A stretch of DNA of 64,000 bases from NCBI GenBank assembly GCA_029931535.1, contig JAQPZY010001561.1, positions 638,501 to 702,500 of the forward strand. Direction: 5' to 3'. Below the pieces are notes generated by a model. The model saw only the letters and a list, made by a program, of their open reading frames with translations, was not told where the DNA came from and searched no databases. Source of the DNA: Margaritifera margaritifera (taxonomy: Eukaryota > Mollusca > Bivalvia > Unionida > Margaritiferidae). Shown here piece after piece: positions 47,359 through 61,704 of the stretch (position 1 is the first letter of the stretch; each line of letters opens with the position of its first letter). The position numbers and the translations under genes are program-made.

Positions 47359-49492
47359 AGGTTGCTTTCCAAAGAATGTCGCATCTCATTGAGAACACGA
47401 TGAAACGTAGTTAGAGGCAATGTTATATTTAATTTATCGCGACTAAATGTGTTTATATGAATAATGGACTACTGCAGTGTAAAAATCCCAATGCAGGGTT
47501 CGTAAAAATGCAATATTTTATCATGACCATATAAATCTGTCAATTCAAGTGTTCCGTATTACTATATCCGCGTTTTGAAATATATTGTTGTTTTTTGTTT
47601 TGTTTTTTTCTATTAAACGTGGACATGATCTATATATCCAAACCACGTATTTCTCGCTGACACTGTTTTAAAATAGGCAAGAGTTGACACTCTCAAGCTA
47701 TTCAGTCCACGAATTCAAAGTTTGCTTTCTCATTCTCTTCAAGCTTTTGAGTGTCCTCGGGAAAGAATCATACCCATCAACATTACAGCAAGAACTCTAC
47801 AAGAAACCCTCACTGACCACTTGTCTTGAAGAGCAAATCCATGTCACTAGACGCACGACAGATCCGTGACACTAGAGACTTTTTAGCTTACCTGGAAAAG
47901 AGTAGACGTAATGACTGATCAAGTGGTGAGTGGAATATTAATATTGTCCACTTCTACCAATGCGCACGTGTACTAAGCAACATTAAATGTAGACATAAAT
48001 ATTAAAAAAATATGGCGTAAATTGAAAAGCTCTGTACCAAGGTCTCAGATAGCGGGTCTATTTATTATCATTGAGAGAACCGTTTTATGGACCTCCGATC
48101 ACAAAGATCTATTTTACTTATTATATCCTGGTAAATGGGACGTACAGGTAGACTAAATGTATATCTATCATTTGATTTAAATTCTAAAAATATTTACTCT
48201 ACTCTTGAGGCCCCCACTGCATAATAGAGCGTATCACTCGAAACTTAAAGTTTACACATGCCTTATGCTTTGGTGTCTCGCTACGTGCTACCTAAGGGAT
48301 AAAACAAAATATTTGCATTACTTGCACATATAAATAATGATACTCGAGTAATATCTTTATAGACACAATCACTAGAGTTTATTTGACTTATTGATCTCTG
48401 ACGCCCCATAGAAATCAATTGTATAAAGGATATCACCATTTAATAACTGTAACCTCCATCTTTAACTTTAAGGAGGGTATTATATTTCTAATAGATTGTA
48501 AATAAATCTTTAAAACTTCATAATATCTTTGAAGAAAACTGTGTGCTATTCATCGTCATATTGTGATAAGAACATTACTCAACTACAAGGTCTATACATT
48601 TTTTGAAACGAGTCGAATTTATAGTCTGTTACATGCTGTGAGGGTTAGAAGTTCACCGAACCAGATTTCTCAATAACGTCTATTGTAAGTTGGATATACC
48701 TGAATTTCTTGTTCTTCTATCCCAGACGTAGGAGAATAAAGGCGACTTTAGTACCAGAGTGAAAGCCTTTATGAGTTCGATAACTGTTCCGTATAACACT
48801 AATATTTTGTATGTCATGCAACGAGGAAAAATTATGCAAACCCTTCTCGCTACATTAACTACCTTTTATGTCCCGTACCTTGAAATAGTATCAACAGCAT
48901 TTTATTTCTTATTAACTACGTGAATATGATTTCTGAAAAGCTAAGTAGGCTCGATTCTGTAATGCATGGCTTGTGAGAAAAAAAATTCGTTTTTGAATAA
49001 TTCTGAGCATATCAATACATATCATTTACATAGCTGATGTTCTTTTCAGTAATCTGTGCTTCATTTACATAAATTTGTTTGTATTGAAATCAATTTTATT
49101 TAAGCATTTCATGACTGAGTGATTCATATTAGACTGTATTCTTTAGCATGTAATTAATGAGGTGCAAACGTTCGGAATTAGTTCCCATTTTATTGTTCCT
49201 GCTATAAATAATGCTATCTTTACTAAGTGTTTGCGTTTTTGGACGCACAACGCGATTCAAGACTGTAATTCTTAATTTATCGTCTGAATGAAAGATGGAC
49301 CTAAATAGGAATTGTCTTGATTGTATTTTATAAAAAAAAATTATTTTGTTACATGGAATGTACTATCAGCCTAAAATATATATGCAGTTTTTCAAAAACT
49401 CTGTTGTTTGATTAAATACTTAAGTAGTCGATAAAATTAACTTATGTAACTTTAACAGGTACGGATTCGAAATTATTCTGGTCCCCTTGTTA
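47359..49492. other. Mostly anonymous spacer
   Basis: A GC-richer patch at about 47670-47930 on the plus strand has an ATG-initiated run of about 24 codons (from about 47840) ending in TGA near a GTGAGT. It could be a short exon or a 5' leader, but nothing confirms it. The rest is AT-rich and featureless. Confidence 0.4.
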
Positions 49493-49816
49493 AAACCAAA
49501 TCAAGGTACACGCAATAAAACATCTATGTGTGTAAATAAACAAATAAAACCAAATCAAGGTACATGCAATAAAACATCTATGCGTGTAAATAAATAAATA
49601 AAACCAAATCAAGGTACATGCAATAAAACATCTATGCGTGTAAATAAATAAATAAAACCAAATCAAGGTACATGCAATAAAACATCTATGCGTGTAAATA
49701 AATAAATAAAACCAAATCAAGGTACATGCAATAAAACATCTATGCGTGTAAATAAATAAATAAAACCAAATCAAGGTACATGCAATAAAACATCTATACA
49801 TGTAAATAAATAAATA
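49493..49816 (-). repeat. 54-bp tandem repeat, 6 copies
   Basis: The plus-strand unit is AAACCAAATCAAGGTACATG, CAATAAAACATCTATGCGTG, TAAATAAATAAATA. Eighteen-codon periodicity opens a 103-codon minus frame. Copies are almost identical. Confidence 0.93.
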
Positions 49817-50456
49817 CCGATATACATACTTGCCATGTTTCTGACAATCCGAACTTGTTTTTTAATTAATCCATTTTCCATCTAGACTTCAACTGTGGCT
49901 GTGATGGACGTGTACTTCAAATATGTGCACGATACTTGCTATGATACGAGAATTTTTTCATGTGATATCATAACTGTTACAAACGTTTGTCACGTGATCA
50001 CTCAATGGACACGTAAGGGGTACATGCCATTTCTAGAATTCCTTCCACACTTTGTGCCGTGATGATACCAAAAGACGACTTGTTTAATCATAGGCGATAT
50101 ACAGTGTCTTGGCTTTGACATTTCAACACATGACATCGCTGTGTTTCTTATCCTCAATAAAAGAATACACCTTTACAGCCAAGATATGCATTCTAACACT
50201 AACGTTAATATGTATACATGTTGGATATCGTTTAAGAAAAATAAAGATTTACACGGGTTTACATAAATCGTTAACATGGGACACTACACGATCAACAATG
50301 ATGTTCAACCGGCGTAACTTGACACGATCTCTAGATATTAGAATTTGAATAGAGGCCAAATTGAGCTTTTGAGGCGAGCATTTCGAGACGTTTTTGAAAT
50401 AGTAGTTTACAGATTTGACCTCAAGGCACGCGATGACACAACGCATAATGTAACTG

Positions 50457-50457
<1 letters not shown>

Positions 50458-50536
<79 letters not shown>

Positions 50537-50562
50537 TGTGTGTGTGTGTGTGCGTGTGTGTG
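50458..50562. repeat. (TA)n then (TG)n microsatellite
   Basis: About 37 TA units run into a GT-rich tract. Confidence 0.97.
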
Positions 50563-51140
50563 AAGTTTAGAGGCTTTGCAAGCTAATGAAAACGTAAAGT
50601 ACATGGACACGGCCATGTTACAACATAAAACTTTATCTTTTCGAAATGTATTGAAAACGAAAAGTACATAAACGTAACTAAATTTTCACATGGACTTCAT
50701 TTATTAGAAAGGCACTGGAAATGGACTTTATCTTTAAGTATATTTATCTGTATGTACCTTATGTCTGAATTCGAATACATACACCTTCAAAATTTACTCA
50801 GATAAAGATGAAACTCCAAAGGGAAATTCAGATATACGGAGTATCGATAAACACGGATTGATAGAAAACTCCGTTAATCTTATAATTGAATCAATGAATT
50901 TTATATCAGTCTACATACGAGTTGGTGATAAGAAGATCAAGTGTTGTTACAGACCAAGCTTCGCTGTACACGTGAATCTGCACACATCAACGATTGCAAC
51001 TTAAAATTGGTTACTTCCCACAGCAGAACAAATGCCCATTGTTTTGAGAAAGTGATAAAACTTTTAGCAGCAGTCTATTTCAATGGACTGAGACTGTCAC
51101 TCCCCCCACCTCCGCTAGCATTTATCGAGACACAAAGAGA

Positions 51141-51144
<4 letters not shown>
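50563..51144. other. Anonymous spacer
   Basis: Nothing recognised. Confidence 0.5.

Positions 51145-51202
<58 letters not shown>
51145..51202. repeat. (GATA)n microsatellite
   Basis: About 14 GATA units. Confidence 0.97.
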
Positions 51203-51778
<576 letters not shown>

Positions 51779-51779
51779 A

Positions 51780-53691
<1,912 letters not shown>

Positions 53692-53762
<71 letters not shown>
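53692..53762. repeat. (TA)n microsatellite
   Basis: About 35 TA units. Confidence 0.97.
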
Positions 53763-53765
<3 letters not shown>

Positions 53766-54121
53766 TAGGACGACACTTGAAGGACGAACGGGGTGGGTTG
53801 GGTGGAGCCATGTTAAGCATTAAAAAAAATGTGCTGGGCATAAAGGGAATATAACATTAGGCTTCCATTTTGAAATATGCGTTTTGTAACAGTATAGCAC
53901 GATGGCACGGTCTATTCCGGAACGGAAATACAATATTACGTTATACGTTTTACACGAGGAGTTGGTCTGCTGGTTCTACTTGGGGGGGGGGAGGATACGG
54001 CTATGTCTGCTCTCGAAATGAAATGTAATAAGTCATTCGTTTCACATGAGGAGTCTGTCTGTCAATGTGTGTGTGTGTTGTGTGTGGGTGAATGTGAGGC
54101 GTATGTGTGTGTGGATGAAAC

Positions 54122-54160
<39 letters not shown>

Positions 54161-54336
54161 ACAATGCAAAATATGGGCAACATAATTTTTGTCTTCAATA
54201 TCAACATTTGCAATAAGCCCCGCTCACTTGAACATTGAGGGAGGATTAAGGCTTATCCCTTCCTTTTCATGTACAAATATTAATCATGAATATATTTACA
54301 AGGTTGACAACGTTGTAAAGTAAGACTAGATTTCAT
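53763..54336. other. Spacer left of the Polinton genes
   Basis: It includes a G10 run near 53982, GT-rich sequence near 54065-54115 and a GA tract at 54124-54158. The left end of the Polinton should lie here or further left, but no terminal inverted repeat can be named because the partner end is outside the window. Confidence 0.5.
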
Positions 54337-54885
54337 TTAAGACAGTATCATTTTGCCATGGATGTACACTACGTTTCTGGGATAAAGAAAATAGATGACC
54401 ATAATGTTCATGAAATCACTTATGTTTTTATCATCGTTTCTAGAGAAATCACTTTCAAAACAAATCATTAAATATTCAAAATGTAATCCAAGACTACGTT
54501 GATGGTGAAAATAGGCACAGTATTGGCCACACACAATATAATCTGAACCTTTGTAATCTCACATCACTGAATAAAGTGGATACTGCATTTCTTCTCATAA
54601 AGTCGACGATGTCGTCTTCCAGAGCAGGTAATCCGTATGAATCAAAATATTTCACGCTGTGGTCGTTGGGAAAGTAAACAGCTACCCAATGGGATCCTGA
54701 ACGGCAACTGTCGTCTGTATTGATGATATAGGCTCGAACGTCTTTAGGTTTTCGATGTGGAAGTTCATATTTAGCACACACCACGGGATCCCAAGAAGCT
54801 GTGTACGAACTGTGAGTCAGTAGGTAATGAAGTTCCCAGGTATTCAGTTGTTCACAGGTAATGATAAGTCACGAGTTTATACCTG
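54337..54885 (-). pseudogene. Adenain-like cysteine protease (Polinton PRO)
   Basis: In a live element this protease would mature capsid and core proteins. The main frame (to 54494) holds SGSHWVAVYF and KYFDSYGLPA, which carry the catalytic His and the acidic Asp of the adenovirus-protease/Ulp1 family. A second frame (54337-54534) holds VCGQYCAYFH with the expected nucleophilic Cys. A frameshift near 54540 separates the two, so no single frame has the whole triad. Upstream, the frame reads from about 54880 without a clear ATG (a QLNTWELHYLLTHSSYTASW segment). It lies directly downstream of the major capsid gene, a usual Polinton order. Confidence 0.88.
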
Positions 54886-54949
54886 ACTTTTTCCCTAAAA
54901 AAGACCCGTCAAGTAAGTCGATCGACGGTCAGCACGTCTTCCATCTTTT

Positions 54950-56198
54950 TAATAGTATAGGTTCACTACTCTCAAACTGTTGATTTCCAGAGCATTGTCA
55001 AATTCGGCATACGAGATGATGTTCACTGTGTTCACCAGAGCCAGTGCAAACTGAAGTTACACACGGAGTTGGCCTGATTTTATAGGGTGGAATGTCTTTC
55101 GTCACTTCCTTAGTCTGGCGTGAAATCAAATCCCCACAAAGCATTCCTCCTGCATAATTGTCTTACGAAATACCGCGGCTCCTCTTGGTTCCTAATTAGC
55201 CTGTGGCTTCAAACAGAGTCAAATAAGATCTTGGGTAATTTTTCTCGGCAAAGTTAGGTTTAAACGTCTGGTACACAATGTCTGGTTATCTCGGCTGACT
55301 TCTATTTTGGACACGTTGAAATGTTGAAACTCGAAAGTACTTGGATCGATAGCTCCATTGAGGGCTGCATTGCTTACGATACCAACGAGTAAATGTTTTG
55401 GTAGTTGACCTTGGAAAACATGATCTTCGATTTTGGATCGGAGTCCAGAGGGCTAGTAAAAGTTTTGATTTCCACTCGTCGTAGAGGATGCTTGGCTGTC
55501 GTTCTGCTCAGAGTTTGAGTGATGTCGTTTCCCACTTTAGGTAAGATTTCCAAACGTCGCACGTAAAGTATGACTTCTTCGATGTTCATTTTGTACTCGT
55601 TAGCATTAGCCATCAAATGGAACACGGAACTACTTCGATTTGGTCTCAGACTTACATCTACACCATTCAACAAATACTTGTCTTGCAACCACATTTCCAA
55701 ATGCAAACGATCCATCATTTCTAAACTACGACCTTGTTTGATTTTCTGTCGACGGTCGTTAAATCCAACATTGTGTGGATCGCCATCTTCTGTCAACTAT
55801 GTGTCGTTGAAGCCATCCAAAGTGTCAGGTTTCCACACCACGTACGTGAAGAGATTTTCCAAGTAAGCTCGGTAAGGGTAAGTGTCTATGCTGCTCACTG
55901 GTTTGCTGCTCAAGTACAAATCCACATAGCTGAACAAGGAATGCTTGAAATTGTTGACGGGAGCTACTCTAGCATCAGCTCCTGGATTGCTGCTGTCTGT
56001 TTTGAGAACTTTGACTTTGAGGTACATGTAACTGTCATTCAGATCAATGTAATCTTAGGTTTGTCCTTTGAATTCAAATTCGATAGGTGCGGAGGTAGTC
56101 AAAGACGACAAGGGATGAAATTCTACCCATTGGGACGCTTGCATCGTCATCATCGCTGGTGGCATGGCAAACAGATCGAGTTCTGATTTTGAACACTC
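54950..56198 (-). pseudogene. Major capsid protein, double jelly-roll type (F54H12.2-like)
   Basis: Fragments in order match the family commonly annotated as F54H12.2-like, regarded as the Polinton major capsid protein: SKSELDLFAMPP at the N terminus (about 56180), PIEFEFKGQT, a TYPYRAYLENLFTYV segment (near 55870), LHLEMWLQDKYLLNGVDV (near 55690), and NIISYAEFDNALEI at the C terminus (about 55000). The total length of about 416 codons fits. Stops occur near 56055 and 55797, a frameshift near 55410, and further stops after 55240. It would form trimeric capsid units in a virion-like particle. The capsid role comes from family knowledge; the breaks are visible. Confidence 0.87.
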
Positions 56199-56223
56199 GT
56201 AAGAATCTCAGTGCATCATTTGT

Positions 56224-56631
56224 TTAGTAATTAAAAATGTCAAACTCTCTAACTGCTGTTCTTCTTTGCTTATTCTGAGCGTGTTTGTGAGGTTTGACTA
56301 GCTTTCGGCGTCTCTTTCTGCCTTGTCCTTGCTGTGGCGTAGAAGAGGAATCAATGCCTTTGGCAGGAATGTGAAGAGAATTCCAGTTCTTTTCCAGTTT
56401 CTATCAACATATTTTTCCAGCTTTCATGAACGCTTCTTTAGGACTTTGTTGGTCGATGAGTACGTTTTGGAGAAATTATTTTCCATGTGTCAAAGCGGCA
56501 TCTTTTAAAGCATGCAACCCTCGAGTCACCATAGGTTTTAAGATGGGTGCTACTGTACGAAAAGTATATTTCAACATATCTCCTAAACGATGTCCTCGTT
56601 GTGAAGCTATTCCTCGATACACAGGATACAT
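56224..56631 (-). pseudogene. Basic core-like protein of Polinton
   Basis: The frame begins at an ATG (56631) with MYPVYRGIASQRGHRLGDML and continues into an alanine/lysine-rich part (TRGLHALKDAALTHG). Two shifts of frame lie between about 56490 and 56330. A strongly basic end (GRKRRRKLVKPHKH) closes with DIFNY and a stop at 56224. A glycine/arginine-rich start, an amphipathic middle and a basic DIF-type end are features I recall from small proteins next to Polinton and adintovirus capsid genes. A role in DNA condensation or capsid cement is inference. Confidence 0.65.
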
Positions 56632-56649
56632 CTGTTACAAATCACTGGA

Positions 56650-57575
56650 GAATCGTTTCGAAAATGTAGTTTCACTGTGACTTTTCCTTTGGAGAATATA
56701 ATATTCTGTCCCAGATCTCCTTTTATACTAATATTGACACTATCAAAATAAGATTTACTGACAGAAAGATAATGAGAATGTAAAAATTCGCAGTGAACGG
56801 ATACGTGTTTCCTCCTTCATCGTAAGAAGCAATGGCAGAATCCACTTTGATAGGAATGACTCTCAGCAACGGAGCAGCTGTGTTTCCTACGACATTGTAC
56901 TCGACGACATCCGAGTACACAAACATTAAATTTAGTCCTTTGTTCAATTCGATAGGGGAAGTAAAATACTTGTAGAATCGGTCGTTGTTGTGAATGTCTT
57001 TGGTTGGAACGCGAGATCTGTTTCCACCCAAAATAGCAAACAAACTAGGAGAAAAAGTGATGGACACCGTTTTGACGTCGGAAAAATCCAATCTGAGACG
57101 ATGATAAGTTGGATAGTATTCGATAAATACACTTCGACGAGTTTTATCCAGTGCTTTGCCAAACTGATCTTTAAGCATAGCAGTTGAAATCGTTTCAAGG
57201 AGATGTCGAGCATTAGGATACTATCCTAAAGAAATTCTCATGGTATATAAATTTAATTGGGGATTTGTTGCTGATCGTGTTTTGTATTCGTAAAAGTCAG
57301 GATCAGTTTTTATCTAAGTGTTCTGGAACTTGTTCCTTGAGGATTTCTACGACGAAAGTGGTTTGTACTTCGACAATATTCCAGACGAGTGGGATAAATG
57401 ATTTTTTAACAAAGCTACTTCCCAATGAGCTTCGTGATCTAATTATATAGACTGAGGTAATTTAGCCGTGAAACGACATAATGTGTTGTTGAGAAACACA
57501 TCCATAAAACATTTACTGGGTAATGTTAAATAAAATTGGTTATCATAATTCTATGGTGTTTGGTTTCCGATGAGT
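56650..57575 (-). pseudogene. Minor capsid (penton-like) protein of Polinton
   Basis: The N terminus (near 57530) reads FYLTLPSK, followed by FTAKLPQSI and HWEVALLK segments. A long open stretch (57178-56723) includes the family hallmark VEYNVVGNTAAPLLRVIPIK. The C terminus (VTVKLHFR, near 56665-56690) lies in another frame, after a shift near 56800. Several stops break the N-terminal third (57300-57575). In this family the protein is predicted to be a single jelly-roll penton. The gene sits between the small membrane protein and the core-like protein. The assignment rests on remembered family motifs and is strong for the C-terminal half. Confidence 0.85.
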
Positions 57576-57617
57576 CACTCGATATCAAAGGATGATTCTC
57601 CAAGAGGGTCACTGTGG

Positions 57618-57824
57618 CTAGAAGAGAACTGGTGTCGACGTATATTTCAACGAAAGATTAGGAAAAAGATAACCAATACAACTGCTGAATAAAATAGTCC
57701 ACAACTGTTTATCTCCTCGCTGCAAACTCAAATTTCCAATGACTGCTCCAAAAACAAAATACACCACAACGATCTGGCAGAAAAAGACGATTTGATTTTT
57801 AGGAACATGTTCTCTGCACCACAC
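57618..57824 (-). pseudogene. Small membrane protein of Polinton
   Basis: A 68-codon minus frame has a hydrophobic segment (IVFFCQIVVVYFVFGAVIG), then a GDKQLWTILFSSCIGYLFP motif and a short polar tail ending near 57618. Hydrophobic helix followed by LWT..L.S..GYL.P is a pattern I recall from short proteins beside the capsid genes of animal Polintons. Its function is unknown; a virion or membrane role is inference. The preceding 70 bp (57830-57900) read MPLKTTTFPSQGSSFQQL in the same frame, broken by a stop. The frame itself is nearly undamaged. Confidence 0.6.
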
Positions 57825-57900
57825 TTACAGTGGTTGTTGTTGTAGTTGTTGAAAAGATGAACCCTGAGAAGGAAATGTAGTTGTCTTTAACGGCATGGAC

Positions 57901-58999
57901 TTAATTATTACTTGTTTTTATAGTCGATAACTTGTGAATCCAAGAATTGAAACTGCGTGTATATACTTTCCAACGGACTTTAACTTCTTGAAGCCGATGT
58001 TTTCCTACTTTACGTGTTCTTCGATCGAGAATGCTTTCAATGTTGTACACGTTGTCTTCTTTCTTAGTCACTCGTTTTAACTCGGGCAAGTAAAACGTTC
58101 CTCTTAAAACTTCACCATTCACATCTTCCAACTTACAGACAGGAGGTTCACATCCACGTACTTGTCATATGACACGAAACGATTCTGTCATCCAGTTAGG
58201 TAAAAAAACCTTTGTCAAAAGTTCGTTTTATTTTTCCAATGCGAACCCAAACTCCGCTGTTTAACACTTTGTTCTTTTTTTTTTATCTTCGACGTTCCAA
58301 ACAATTGATGAAACACAATCACTTTGTTTTGAAGTGTCACTTCTTCCGGTGCACATCAGAAGCTACGATGGTAGGGCTGATTGTAAGCTCTGACTAAACG
58401 GGGTAACACGTCGATGTATTTGATGTGAGGGTGTTCATGTGTAAATATTGCCAGATACGTTCTTTTAAAGTACTTTGAAAACGTTCTACAGCAATAGATT
58501 TCGGTTTATGATTTTCAGTTTTGAAAAAATTAATGTGTTTTTTTTTTCTCAATTCTTTTGGAGCATAGCAGTTGAAATGCTTAAAGATTGATTAATACAT
58601 TTCAGTGCCTAGTAAAGGGTGTCGACCACTTTGTTTCAAGACAAGTTTTAAAGCTCACACTAACTCTGAGCTTGTGTTAGAAGTCAAAGGAACTACCCAA
58701 GTTGATTTTGAAATCTCATCTATAACACAAAACAAATATTTGTAATCTCGATTTTACGAAGTTAAATGTGATATAAGCTAAATCAGTTTGCCATAGAAAA
58801 TATATTCATGCTCCTTTAGTTCACTTCTGGAGATGAGTTTGTGTAACGTGTACGTCGATTGTTCTTGTAACCATTGTCGTACATCTTGCATACGTACACT
58901 TTTGAGTTTGGGTTTAGCTGCACGATACAAATTTTGGATTGCTTTGTATCAAGCAGCATGAGTAGGATTATAGTAAATGCTGGTTAAAAGTGTCTCCAT
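57901..58999 (-). pseudogene. Chromodomain integrase (retroviral-type, Polinton INT)
   Basis: The start is METLLTSIYYNP at 58999. Next come VRQWLQEQSTYTLHK (zinc-binding/N-terminal region), YKYLFCVIDEISKSTWVVPL (the first catalytic Asp of the rve core) and KSIAVERFQSTLKERIWQYL (the region of the catalytic Glu). The C-terminal open frame (58131-57901) contains GTFYLPELKRV and a chromodomain with VYNIESILDRRTRK and SFNSWI. Total length (about 366 codons) fits the family. Stops and frameshifts occur in the core, for example near 58770, 58560 and 58400. It would insert the element into host DNA; the chromodomain may guide it to modified histones. Confidence 0.9.
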
Positions 59000-59092
59000 G
59001 TTGCTGCTGCTGCTACTCAATAAGCCACTCACTGTTTGATACTGCTCTTAGCTTCGTGTGGTATTATTTTGGATTGCGATGCTTGACGTGTC

Positions 59093-59630
59093 CTACGAGC
59101 GATAGGAGTAGAAGTAGTTGTATCTTCTTTGGTTACATTTTTCACTTCTGTCTTTCCTTCTTTCTTTTTTTTCTTCTGTTGAAGAGGGCGTGGACATGAT
59201 CATTTTGATCCACGCTTTCATTTCTTCTCGTCTGTGAATAAGGCACGGTGTTTGCAAGGACGCTGCCACACTAGGTATTTTAGCAAGTGGCGTTTGAAAC
59301 TCTTCTTCGAAGTCTTCTCCTCTCATTTCAGAGACTGTGTCACTCATACTCTTTGTTGCTTTTTGTTTTTCTTCGCTAACCCTTTCTGATGAAACAGTGG
59401 ACGTCCTTGCAATAACTGGCCGTAGCGTTCCGTTGTTTGCGTTTTTGACAAATCTGTTCGATCCATTAACGATTGTAACTCTTGTTGTAAATGTAATATC
59501 TCAGTGAGATTAGGATTAGGAGGTAAATTGGGTATTCGTTGTTCGTACAAACTATGGAGTTCCATCCATCGTTTGTAAGAAACTAAAGTTAGTTTTCGTC
59601 CTTTCACAAGAGCCAATGGAACAAGAGTGA
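59093..59630 (-). pseudogene. Conserved Polinton protein upstream of integrase
   Basis: The frame from about 59616 to 59344 reads MALVKGRKLTLVSYKRWMEL, then a helical LHLQQELQSLMDRTDLSKTQ and ERYGQLLQG. A second frame (59347-59093) overlaps its end and starts MSDTVSEMRGEDFEEEF. Together they match a protein of unknown function that I recall from animal Polintons, with a start like KLTLVP, a coiled helix and Y.QLLQ. Whether the second frame is the same protein after a frameshift or a separate one is unclear. Confidence 0.6.
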
Positions 59631-59689
59631 TGTCTTTCCAGAAAAGTCCTTTTTATCTTCATTTCATCACTCCTCCTAAAAGTGATCAA

Positions 59690-59975
59690 GCAATCGATCA
59701 TAACAAAGGTGCAGCTACTTTTATCAACGGTCCTAACAGAATGTGTAGAAATTCTCCACGTTTAATGAGCATTTTTTTTTCTTTTGACTGATTGGAATTT
59801 TCTTTTCCACCGTTTGTCGAAAAATGTAACAATGTCGTCCTTATTGTTGTCTCTGTGCTAAAGACACTGTTCCTTTCAAAACGTTCAAACAACATTCACA
59901 GACAGTATTGATGATTTCTATGGATGCTTTTTGAACGAGCATTGGATTTGGTAAGTACAGACGAAACGAGAAGGG
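59690..59975 (-). pseudogene. Small conserved Polinton protein (CECALNVLKG type)
   Basis: In one minus frame VCECCLNVLKGTVSLAQRQQ lies near 59865-59925; in another, EKKMLIKRGEFLHILLGPLI lies near 59700-59790. The order (Cys-rich Leu-Asn-Val motif, basic linker, then RGEFL and a hydrophobic end) is that of a small protein common in Polintons and adintoviruses. A frameshift separates the halves. Function is unknown; the hydrophobic end suggests membrane activity. Confidence 0.6.
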
Positions 59976-60084
59976 AGCCCATTTTTTCTTTTTTTGGAAG
60001 ATTTATTTTGGACCATGGTGTGATCTTTGTGATCTTTGTTCAGGAGTAAAACTGTAATCAATCTTATTCAACACATCTTCTTTT

Positions 60085-60545
60085 ATACTGATTGTCTGGA
60101 CATCATATTAACTTGATTTTAGGTATTACTGGTGTTCTCGATGGATACAATTTTTGTTTGTACAAATCTAGTAAACTCTGCATCATGCCTGTTCTGTCTT
60201 GTACTTTTGTCTTAGAAGAAGCTACTATTTTGCTGCAGCAGTTGCTAGATAAGAAGAAGAAGACGTCAACGGAGTAAAAGTTTCTTCAGAGATCTGTTTC
60301 CATTTTTTCATCATATGAGGAAATACTGGTCTGATTCAGGTTTAGCGAGCATCATCATTACCGGAGTGGAAGGAGAGACGGTTACAGAGTGAAGGTTTTC
60401 ATGAGTACGTACGCGTTCTAGTGGCAGTTTTTCTCTTTCTTGTAGAAGTTGTTTTCTTTTGAGATTTCGTTTTCGAGTGTGAACTTGCTGTCCATCTCAT
60501 TTTTTTAGTCTGTCTCTTTGGTTTTGATTTTTGTAGCTTGGGCAT
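60085..60545 (-). pseudogene. Fragmented small Polinton protein, unidentified
   Basis: Pieces in different minus frames follow each other: MPKLQKSKPKRQTKK (start at 60545), a basic VHTRKRNLKRKQLLQERE run, and VQDRTGMMQSLLDLYKQKLY (near 60150-60210). The basic start and the QDRTG..QSL.DLY motif suggest one decayed protein of about 150 residues. I cannot name it. It lies between the following frame and the CECALNVLKG-type protein. Confidence 0.45.
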
Positions 60546-60889
60546 TATGATTCCATTTTAAAATTGAGCGAATAAAGACATCACCTAAAGAGCCACTTCC
60601 ACCAGGTTTCAAAATGATTTGTTTTTTTTTGGTTTGTGTATCAATTCTTGGATCAACCAGTTGTGACAAAGCTACTTTATAGTTTTCAAAAACAAAAAAA
60701 CCTTTTGCTTGATGTGGTATGTAAATGATACCTTATAGTTCTTAGCGTACTGTCAAAGTAAACCATCGTAACTCTTTTTTTGAGGCTAGCTTCTAACAAA
60801 TGTGAAAACACTTGTGCATTTGTTTCGCAATTGATGGCATGCAGTGCACGAATCATTTTGGCTGGAGGATGAGATTGAAAGGAAGTCAT
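60510..60889 (-). pseudogene. Conserved Polinton protein downstream of ATPase, unidentified
   Basis: The frame starts MTSFQSHPPAKMIRALHAIN at 60889 and runs to about 60780, where a one-base shift in an A run changes frame. The continuation holds GIIYIPHQAKGFFVF and KPGGSGSLGDVFIRSILKW. This looks like one protein of about 120 residues. Its place right after the ATPase and its sequence style fit the Polinton gene set, but I know no function. Confidence 0.5.
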
Positions 60890-60927
60890 GTTGAATACTG
60901 TCAGAAAGAAAAGAAGTAAATGGTGTT

Positions 60928-61665
60928 TTATAGTGTTTTAGACAGACGAGAAAGGTGACGAATACATGACGGGACCTCCCGCTTGACACCAATTGTTAAA
61001 CAAATCCATACGAATCTCAAATAATCAGGCGTGGTAGGTTTTAAATTGAGGAGTAAATAGCCATGTGGCAATTGAGTGACATCATCATAAGCATAATTTA
61101 ACCAAGGCGTTCCTAACTGTTTGGCTAACACTTGAACTTGAGATTTATCTTTTAGATATTTAAACAACACGACATAATGTGCATTGGGACTGATGGTACG
61201 ATGCGCTTTACTTTGTTTAAATACATTTTGAGTAATGTAAATTATATTAGCGTTACAATGATGTCCTTTTCGTGCAAACTAAAGTTTAATTTTTTCTTCA
61301 TTTTCACCTAACATGCCATCGAATATGACAAGAGATATGTGACTTACGTGAGACACGTTTCCATCGTCTTCGCGAGGAATTCCTTCTACAAATGAAATAG
61401 ATTCTCCTTGACTTTCTTTCTGTAACGTGTAAGAGATTTGCCACTCTTTGTAACACAATACGATACATTGTGAAGGATGATTGAACAAAAGTAATTTGTC
61501 TTCAATAACACGTTTGACAGAAATCGGTTTTGCCTGAACCACTTGACCCAGCAATCAACATGTTATAGTGATGGCGAAGATACAGTGATTCCAAATTTTG
61601 ATGATCTGACCTTTCGTCAATTACTTTGAGAACGGGGAATGCAGTCTGAACAATTGTATTTGAAA
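60928..61665 (-). pseudogene. FtsK/A32-like DNA packaging ATPase (Polinton ATP)
   Basis: A frame from about 61665 reaches NMLIAGSSGSGKTDF, a Walker A motif, at 61521-61560. A shift of frame at its end moves to another frame (VIEDKLLLFNHPSQCIVLCY), which holds a Walker B-like SLVIFDGML and ends at an in-frame TAG near 61279. The rest continues as FARKGHHCN, IIYITQNVFKQSK and GYLLLNLKPTTPDYLR (to about 60995), all family hallmarks. Walker B has Gly where Asp is usual. It would pump DNA into the capsid. The broken Walker A and the nonsense codon show it is dead. Confidence 0.9.
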
Positions 61666-61704
61666 TTCTGAGATTTCATCAACGATCTAGGACATTTTAT
61701 GCAT

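Noticed and set aside
47670..47930. Short plus-strand exon opposite the 47.1-kb candidate exon, with a shared promoter
   Set aside because: Only about 24 codons before a stop, with no homology; too weak to annotate as a gene.
53763..54336. Left terminal inverted repeat of the Polinton
   Set aside because: The partner end is outside the window, so no inverted repeat or target duplication can be tested.
55570..56186. Plus-strand frames of 98 and 150 codons within the Polinton
   Set aside because: They are antisense to the recognisable major capsid fragments on the minus strand.
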